The notes under the pieces are model-generated. The model ran no database searches, was not told where the DNA came from, and saw only the letters and a program-made list of their open reading frames with translations. From JACZWL01 sp046756445 (GTDB lineage: Bacteria; Pseudomonadota; Gammaproteobacteria; Steroidobacterales; Woeseiaceae): a DNA stretch of 18,505 nucleotides. The first letter of the stretch is position 1. The number at the start of each line of letters is the position of its first letter. The position numbers and the translations under genes were made by a program. Below are positions 14,188-18,505 of this stretch, one piece after another. The stretch spans positions 1 through 18,505 of the forward strand of contig JBHHWI010000059.1 in the NCBI GenBank assembly GCA_046756445.1, in the 5' to 3' direction.

Positions 14188-15966
14188 TCACATCGGCCAC
14201 ACCCACATGATCATCGGTATTGAGACTGCCACGATCAGCACTTCCAGCGGCAGGCCGATGCGCCAGTAGTCGCCAAAGCGGTAGCCGCCGGGCCCCATGA
14301 TGAGAGTATTGTTCTTGTGGCCAATGGGCGTCAGAAACGCGCATGATGCAGCGACGGCGACTCCCATGAGGAATGGATCCGCATTCACGCCGAGCCTTGA
14401 GGCGATGTCCACGGCGACCGGTGCGGCGATTACGGCGGTCGCCGTATTGTTCATCACGTCGGACAGCGTCATGGTGACGATAATCAGCAGTGCGAGGACG
14501 ACGACCGGGGAGAAGCCGGCCGAAAGGCCGACGATGCCCCCGGCGATCAGCGCGGTGCCACCGGTCGACTGCAATGCGCTGCCGATCGGAATCATGCAAC
14601 CCAGCAGGACGATCACGGGCCATTCGATCGATGCGTAGATTTCGCGAAGCGGCACGATGTTGAACAATGCCATCAGCGCCACGACACATCCCAAGGCGAT
14701 CGGCAGATAGACGAAGCCAAAACCGGCCGCGAGTATGGCAGTGGAGAATATTCCCACGGCGAGCCAGACCTTGTCCCGCTGAATAACCCGCTGACCCCGG
14801 TCGGCCAGGGGCAGCAAGGCAAGGCGCCGGGTTACATCGGAAAGGCGCTCTTCCGCGCCGAGCAACAGCAGGACGTCACCTGCCCGGACCTCGAGCTTTC
14901 GAACGTGATCCCGGAAACGCTTGCCACCCCGGGACACGCCAACCAGTGCGACGCGATAGCGGTAGAGCAGGCGGAACGAGATCGCCGAGCGGCCGACAAG
15001 CGAAGAATCCTCCGGCACGACGACCTCACTCAGCTGCAGGTCTTCATTCTTGAGCAGCCCTTCCCCGGTGCCGATATACTCGAGCCCCATGCTGCCGAGT
15101 GCGCCGCTGATGCTCTCCGGATGTGCTTCCACGACGAGAATATCTCCGGCCTCGATCTCGACGACCCTGGCAAGACCGGGCATTCGCGTGCCTTTGCGTA
15201 TCAGGCCGAGAATCTCGATGTCACTTTTCTCTGCCGCCTCATCCAGTTCCCGCACTCGCTTGCCGATTACCGCGGAACCGTCAGGCACCTTCAGTTCAGC
15301 TATGTAGTCAGCGAGATCGAACAGTCTTTTTTGCGCGTCCTCCCTGTGCCGGTCCGCCGGCAGCAGCCGCCAGCCGAACAACGCGACATACGCCACACCG
15401 GCGGCGGCGCAGGCCAGCCCGACGGGAGCGAAGTCGAACATCCTGAAGGATTGCCCCAGCGCATCGTTGCGGAACTCGGCAATGATGATGTTTGGCGGTG
15501 TTCCGATCAGCGTGATCATGCCGCCGAGGATCGAGGCAAACGACAGTGGCATCAGCGACATCGCCGGAGAGCGTTTGGCCTTGGCAGCGGCCTGTATATC
15601 CAGCGGCATCAGCAATGCCAGCGCAGCCACGTTGTTCATGAACGCTGAGAGAACGGCGGCAACGCCGGACATGATGCCGATGTGCGCCGCAAGTCTGCGA
15701 GAGGCATTGATAAAATAGCGCGCAAGCAACTCGATGACGCCGGAATTCGATAGTCCCCGGCTGGCAACGAGCACCAGCGCGATGATGACCGTCGCCGGAT
15801 GACCGAATCCTGAAAAGGCCCGGTTTGCCGGCACGACGCCTGTCAGCAGCGCCGCCAGCAGCGCAACGAACGCCACCAGGTCGTAACGCCAGCGTCCCCA
15901 GATCAGGAACACGAATACGAAGATCAGCAACGCAATGAGGGTGATTTGGTCAGTCGTTAGAGCCAT
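14188..15966 (-). CDS. SLC13-type anion permease with two TrkA-C domains
   Basis: A 592-residue inner-membrane transporter of the DASS/ArsB-NhaD superfamily. The start at 15966 (MALTTDQITL) leads directly into the first helix. The frame is open to 16191, but the added 75 residues have no membrane or family character. Transport motifs are NNVAALALLMPL (111-122), ITLIGTPPNIII (151-162), DVMNNTATAVIAAPVA (503-518) and FLTPIGHKNNTLIMGPGGY (544-562). Two RCK-C/TrkA-C domains (about 217-297 and 305-390) interrupt the two membrane halves, as in E. coli YfbS. They probably bind a small ligand that gates transport. The substrate may be sulfate, a dicarboxylate or another anion; the sequence does not decide. 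No partner gene is adjacent. Confidence 0.9.
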   Translation of the reverse strand: MALTTDQITLIALLIFVFVFLIWGRWRYDLVAFVALLAALLTGVVPANRAFSGFGHPATVIIALVLVASRGLSNSGVIELLARYFINASRRLAAHIGIMSGVAAVLSAFMNNVAALALLMPLDIQAAAKAKRSPAMSLMPLSFASILGGMITLIGTPPNIIIAEFRNDALGQSFRMFDFAPVGLACAAAGVAYVALFGWRLLPADRHREDAQKRLFDLADYIAELKVPDGSAVIGKRVRELDEAAEKSDIEILGLIRKGTRMPGLARVVEIEAGDILVVEAHPESISGALGSMGLEYIGTGEGLLKNEDLQLSEVVVPEDSSLVGRSAISFRLLYRYRVALVGVSRGGKRFRDHVRKLEVRAGDVLLLLGAEERLSDVTRRLALLPLADRGQRVIQRDKVWLAVGIFSTAILAAGFGFVYLPIALGCVVALMALFNIVPLREIYASIEWPVIVLLGCMIPIGSALQSTGGTALIAGGIVGLSAGFSPVVVLALLIIVTMTLSDVMNNTATAVIAAPVAVDIASRLGVNADPFLMGVAVAASCAFLTPIGHKNNTLIMGPGGYRFGDYWRIGLPLEVLIVAVSIPMIMWVWPM

Positions 15967-16296
15967 GCGTCCGCCGTTGCATACGACCGGAACATATACC
16001 CGTAACATTGCGATACGGGGACGTGTCGAGGTCACGAGTATCAGTCTTTGCACGATTTTGCTTGAATCACGGAAAATACGAAATACTTGTGAGTATCCTG
16101 CCCTCAACGCGGGTGGTGCGGGGGACACTCTTTCAAACCAGTGATACCTGCATTCCTGCGACATGCCGACGCCGAATCCGAGGCTCCGCATGAAGATTCA
16201 ATAGGCACGGCAGGTCCATCGGGTTTACACTTCCGGAAGCGCTTGCTTAAACGGGCGCTACCCGAGGACAGCCCCGGTTCGGCGCCGCGATTGAAG
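15967..16296. other. 330-base divergent intergenic region
   Basis: This lies between the SLC13 gene (leftward) and the YqgE-like gene (rightward), so it should contain both promoters. The segment 16050-16100 is AT-rich. ATACT (16083-16087) and AGTAT (16092-16096) form an inverted repeat with a 4-base gap, a possible regulator site. TTGAAT, a 16-base spacer and TACTTG is a weak rightward promoter candidate here. Open frames in the region lack protein-like character. Confidence 0.4.
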
Positions 16297-16935
16297 ATGA
16301 GCCAAGTCTCGAAGTTTCTGGTGCTCGCCTGCTTCCTGGCCGCCTCAGGCGTCAGGGCTGGTGACGATGTCGCCACGGGCAAGCTCCTCGTTGCCACCGA
16401 TGAGGTTCGCGGCGCACACTTCGCCCAGACCGTGATCCTGTTGCTGCATTACGACGAGCAGGGCGCAATGGGGCTGGTCATCAACCGCCCGATGGAAGCA
16501 GCGCCGAAGGAACTCTTGCCCGATCTCGAAAGCCTTGATGCATACAGCGGCGCCCTTTACTGGGGCGGACCCGTCCAGGTATCCACGATGCGCGCGCTCC
16601 TGCGCTCGGATGAGCCACCGGAGGATGCTCTGCACATCTTCGATTCCGTGCACCAGGTGCCATTCGACGAGACGCTGCATCATGGTCCGTCGAACGCCGC
16701 ACAGCTTCGCTTTTTCGTCGGTTATGCTGGTTGGGCGCCCGGCCAACTGGAGCGCGAGCTTGCTTTCGACAGCTGGCACGTCATTCCAGCGACCGAGGAC
16801 GTCGTGTTCGCCAGGGACCCGGGGATTATCTGGCGATACTTGAGGCCACCGCGCGAATACCGGGCGGCTACGTCTCCATCAACGACGGGACTCCGAGCTT
16901 ACGTCGCTCCTTCTCGTGAAGGCGCATATCGATAA
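16297..16935 (+). CDS. YqgE/AlgH-family protein with signal peptide
   Basis: A 212-residue member of the YqgE/AlgH (DUF179) family, whose biochemical role is poorly defined; AlgH was linked to alginate control in Pseudomonas. Family hallmarks are present: HFAQTVILLLHYDEQGAMGL then VINRP (41-65), YWGGPV (88-93), RFFVGYAGWAPGQLE (138-152) and W-HVIPA (160-165). Usual members are cytoplasmic and about 185-190 residues. This one begins MSQVSKFLVLACFLAASGVRA, a clear export signal cut after residue 21, so it should work outside the cytoplasm. Cys12 sits in a poor lipobox, so lipidation is doubtful. The start at 16297 is chosen for the signal; the frame is open back to 16141. Its last 68 bases overlap the convergent DUF6498 gene. 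Confidence 0.85.
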   Translation: MSQVSKFLVLACFLAASGVRAGDDVATGKLLVATDEVRGAHFAQTVILLLHYDEQGAMGLVINRPMEAAPKELLPDLESLDAYSGALYWGGPVQVSTMRALLRSDEPPEDALHIFDSVHQVPFDETLHHGPSNAAQLRFFVGYAGWAPGQLERELAFDSWHVIPATEDVVFARDPGIIWRYLRPPREYRAATSPSTTGLRAYVAPSREGAYR

Positions 16936-17560
16936 TCGTCTTCGCCCCGATCAGGATCAACAGCATCGGCAGGGGACTGTCGAGGAACATCACCAGACCC
17001 GCACCGAAAACGATCGCCAGATGCATGACTACTATGCGGCCATAAGGCCTCATCATCAGCGGATACAGGCTCACCCGCTTGTACTCGCCGCCACCGATGT
17101 AGTTGGAAAAGAATGAAAACAAATGACTGCCGAAGATGGCCGCGACTGCAAGCCAGAGCGAGTCGTGCCACATTTCTGCAAACGAGCGCCCCGCACGAAA
17201 GCCGAAACCAGTACCCGAAAACAGTCCGACGACCGCCGTCAGGTGCCCGAAACAAAAGGCCCCGTAGTGGATGACAAAAAATGGCACCAGAAATAACTTG
17301 ATGGCGCCCGTCGGTATCCGCGGCAGGGCTTCACGGAGCCGCTCAGGTGCCGGCCGCCCGGCTATTCCCGGCAGAACGCCATTGAAAATGTCCCCGCCAT
17401 CGCACGCAATCATCCTGAAGACATTCAAAACGCCGATGATGACGCTCTCCGCCCAATAGAGAAGCAATATTGACAGGATATTCCATTCGAACAGCAGCAC
17501 CCCGACCAGCGGAAACAGATTGGCCAGGATCAGCACGAGGGAAGATCTCCGAAGTGTCAT
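16868..17560 (-). CDS. DUF6498-type integral membrane protein
   Basis: A 230-residue inner-membrane protein of unknown function with about five or six hydrophobic segments. Conserved-looking blocks fit DUF6498: NLFPLVGVLLFEW near the start, LLYWAESVIIGVLN (33-46), a FVIHYGAFCFGHL helix, then SHLFSFFSNYIGGGEYKR and MRPYGRIVVMHLAIVFGA. The charged conserved residues in membrane regions (WAE, HYG, SH, GGEY, RIVVMH) could indicate a catalytic or ion-handling role, but nothing is established. The start at 17560 has no ribosome site; a 16-bp palindrome takes its place. The 3' end runs 68 bases into the convergent YqgE-like gene. The DUF6491 gene lies 79 bases upstream on the same strand. Confidence 0.85.
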   Translation of the reverse strand: MTLRRSSLVLILANLFPLVGVLLFEWNILSILLLYWAESVIIGVLNVFRMIACDGGDIFNGVLPGIAGRPAPERLREALPRIPTGAIKLFLVPFFVIHYGAFCFGHLTAVVGLFSGTGFGFRAGRSFAEMWHDSLWLAVAAIFGSHLFSFFSNYIGGGEYKRVSLYPLMMRPYGRIVVMHLAIVFGAGLVMFLDSPLPMLLILIGAKTIIDMRLHEKERRKLGVPSLMET

Positions 17561-17563
17561 GAG

Positions 17564-17579
17564 CCCATGATCTCATGGG
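17564..17579 (-). repeat. palindrome directly before the DUF6498 start codon
   Basis: CCCATGATCTCATGGG has perfect 7-base arms around a 2-base centre and ends three bases before the ATG. As RNA it folds to a 6-bp stem with an AGAU tetraloop over the place where a ribosome site should be. It could be an operator or a translational block. Confidence 0.5.
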
Positions 17580-17639
17580 GCTTGCTCTGCCATTGTGACG
17601 GACCACGCAGACTCTTATGGGGAGGCCCGGATGTTTTGC

Positions 17640-18113
17640 CTAGTCGCCGGAGTCTTCGCTTTCGGTCTCTTCAACAGGTTTCTCGGGTTCCGCCGGTGGA
17701 AGTGGCTCGGGCTCGACATCGTGGTCACCCAGCAGTGCGTCGGCTTCCTGTCTCGAGATGCGGTGGAACCTGCCGAGTTGGCAGGTGGGGCCGCTTGTCA
17801 TGGTCATGCCACTGTCGGCCAGCACGGTGATCGGGTCGGATTCGCATAGTCGAGCGACCGTCGTGCGGTACAGGAACCGCTTGTCGCGAGACAGTCTCCT
17901 GCAGCGCCTGGGAAGGTCATTACGGTAGACCGCCCTACCGCGCATATAAAAGAGAATGGTGTAATCGTCGACTACCACGGTCCGTTTGATCGGTCTTGAT
18001 CTTATGCATCGCTCACCCTCTTCGATCACGGACTCATCGTCCTGGCTGGAAGCGGCCGGCGACAAGCCGAGGAGGCATGCTGTTGCGACAAGGACATAGG
18101 GTTTATACAACAT
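17640..18113 (-). CDS. secreted DUF6491-family protein
   Basis: A 157-residue small exported protein. MLYKPYVLVATACLLGLSPAASS is a signal peptide cut near residue 23, and the start at 18113 has AGGAAA about ten bases upstream. The open extension to 18305 is very basic and is rejected. The mature core matches the DUF6491 pattern: a first Cys (36), FYMRGRAVYRNDLPRRC (55-71), FLYRTT, LCESDPITV (89-97) and CQLGRFHRIS (111-120). Its four Cys (36, 71, 90, 111) could form two periplasmic disulfides. The C-terminal 30 residues are Glu/Pro-rich and probably disordered. The family has no assigned function. It may be co-transcribed with the DUF6498 gene 79 bases downstream. Confidence 0.82.
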   Translation of the reverse strand: MLYKPYVLVATACLLGLSPAASSQDDESVIEEGERCIRSRPIKRTVVVDDYTILFYMRGRAVYRNDLPRRCRRLSRDKRFLYRTTVARLCESDPITVLADSGMTMTSGPTCQLGRFHRISRQEADALLGDHDVEPEPLPPAEPEKPVEETESEDSGD

Positions 18114-18287
18114 ATACGTGTTTCCTGATGCCGGGTTCACGAGTTTAACCGACTTCGGTCGTGGCCGATCCCTGCGGCCGGGCCCGAGAGGCATCGGCCA
18201 GCTTGCTCGTGCTTTGACTGTTCGTGGACGACTCGGGTTCCGTGTAGCTTGCCACCGGAAACGCGACCTTACCGACAGTGACGATGA

Positions 18288-18505
18288 GCAGAAGCTTTTC
18301 GACAAGGAAACAGATCGGCCGGCCCCTGTCGCGATACGATCTCCCTGTTAGCCCTGGTGGGGTCCGACTGCTAGTTGCTGACCAAAGTCATGTTACGAAA
18401 ATCCGTTAGCATGTATCTCAATGATGGCATCCACGGCAGCCTGTCCGAACTCATCGATTCGCGATACCGGCTCAACACCAGGGTCATTCGGATCGGCGGT
18501 CCGGT
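18288..18505 (+). pseudogene. remnant of an ornithine-decarboxylase-like PLP enzyme
   Basis: From 18375 to the right edge the frame reads LLTKVMLRKSVSMYLNDG, then IHGSLSEL, and later TRVIRIGGP. This matches the C-terminal sheet domain of fold type III PLP decarboxylases (human ornithine decarboxylase has YYVNDGVYGSF, with the Asp binding substrate). Immediately upstream in the same frame, ALVGSDC then a TAG stop at 18372 continues the family pattern (EPGRALVA in relatives). AEAFRQ at 18288 fits as well, with TGA stops just before it. The N-terminal barrel (about 260 residues) that should precede this is absent: that space holds the DUF6491 gene on the other strand. It is therefore probably a decayed, 5'-truncated copy. 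If it is not, an ATG at 18390 could begin a short protein running out of the window. Confidence 0.5.

Noticed and set aside
14905..15648. 247-residue plus-strand frame inside the SLC13 permease gene
   Set aside because: Antisense shadow; hydrophobic helices and transport motifs are on the minus strand.
15967..16191. Extended N-terminus of the SLC13 permease
   Set aside because: The added residues are basic and irregular and precede a typical start leading directly into helix 1.
18114..18305. Extended N-terminus of the DUF6491 protein
   Set aside because: The Arg/Ser-rich stretch would hide a good signal peptide; 18113 has AGGAAA upstream.

Overview
This window looks like chromosomal DNA from a free-living, high-GC gammaproteobacterium. 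A Woeseiaceae/Chromatiales-like or xanthomonad-like marine heterotroph is my guess. The reasons are GC-rich coding sequence, a TonB-dependent receptor beside a sugar permease and a glycosidase, lipoprotein peptidases, an ExeA-type ATPase, and DUF6491/DUF6498-type proteins. The placement is an inference from gene content. I see no rRNA, tRNA, insertion sequence, phage gene or CRISPR array.

Layout. (1) 1-1456, minus: the N-terminal 485 residues of an ExeA/DamX-like AAA ATPase with a long Lys/Pro/Ala-rich linker, cut by the left edge. (2) 1702-8236: a compact trehalose-use locus. A TonB-dependent receptor, an MFS permease and a cytoplasmic GH37 trehalase run on the minus strand, and a LacI-family regulator diverges from them. 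The divergent region holds two near-identical TGAAAT-N2-ATTTCA palindromes exactly 21 bp apart. One overlaps the -35 box of a consensus-like sigma70 promoter (TTGAAA-N17-TATAAT) for the regulator. (3) 8259-9816: an HxlR-type regulator with an SCP2-like C-terminal half, divergent from a small four-helix membrane protein across an 18-bp tandem repeat, then another small membrane protein. (4) 9974-13959, minus: a TPR lipoprotein and an M13 zinc-metallopeptidase lipoprotein. (5) 14188-15966, minus: an SLC13-type permease with two TrkA-C domains. (6) 16297-18113: a YqgE/AlgH-family protein that unusually carries a signal peptide, overlapping a convergent DUF6498 membrane protein, then a secreted DUF6491 protein. 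(7) The right edge holds what reads as a decayed ornithine-decarboxylase-like (fold type III PLP) gene.

How the genes work together. The clearest unit is region 2. Trehalose would cross the outer membrane through the receptor and the inner membrane through the permease, then be split to two glucose by trehalase. The LacI-type protein would sense the sugar and control both itself and the operon. The substrate is assigned from the trehalase and so applies to its neighbours by inference. The remaining genes are single genes or pairs with no evident shared pathway. No clearly new multi-gene system is visible. The most distinctive items are the paired operators, the structured receptor leader, the exported YqgE variant, the HxlR-SCP2 fusion with its tandem repeat, and the decarboxylase remnant.
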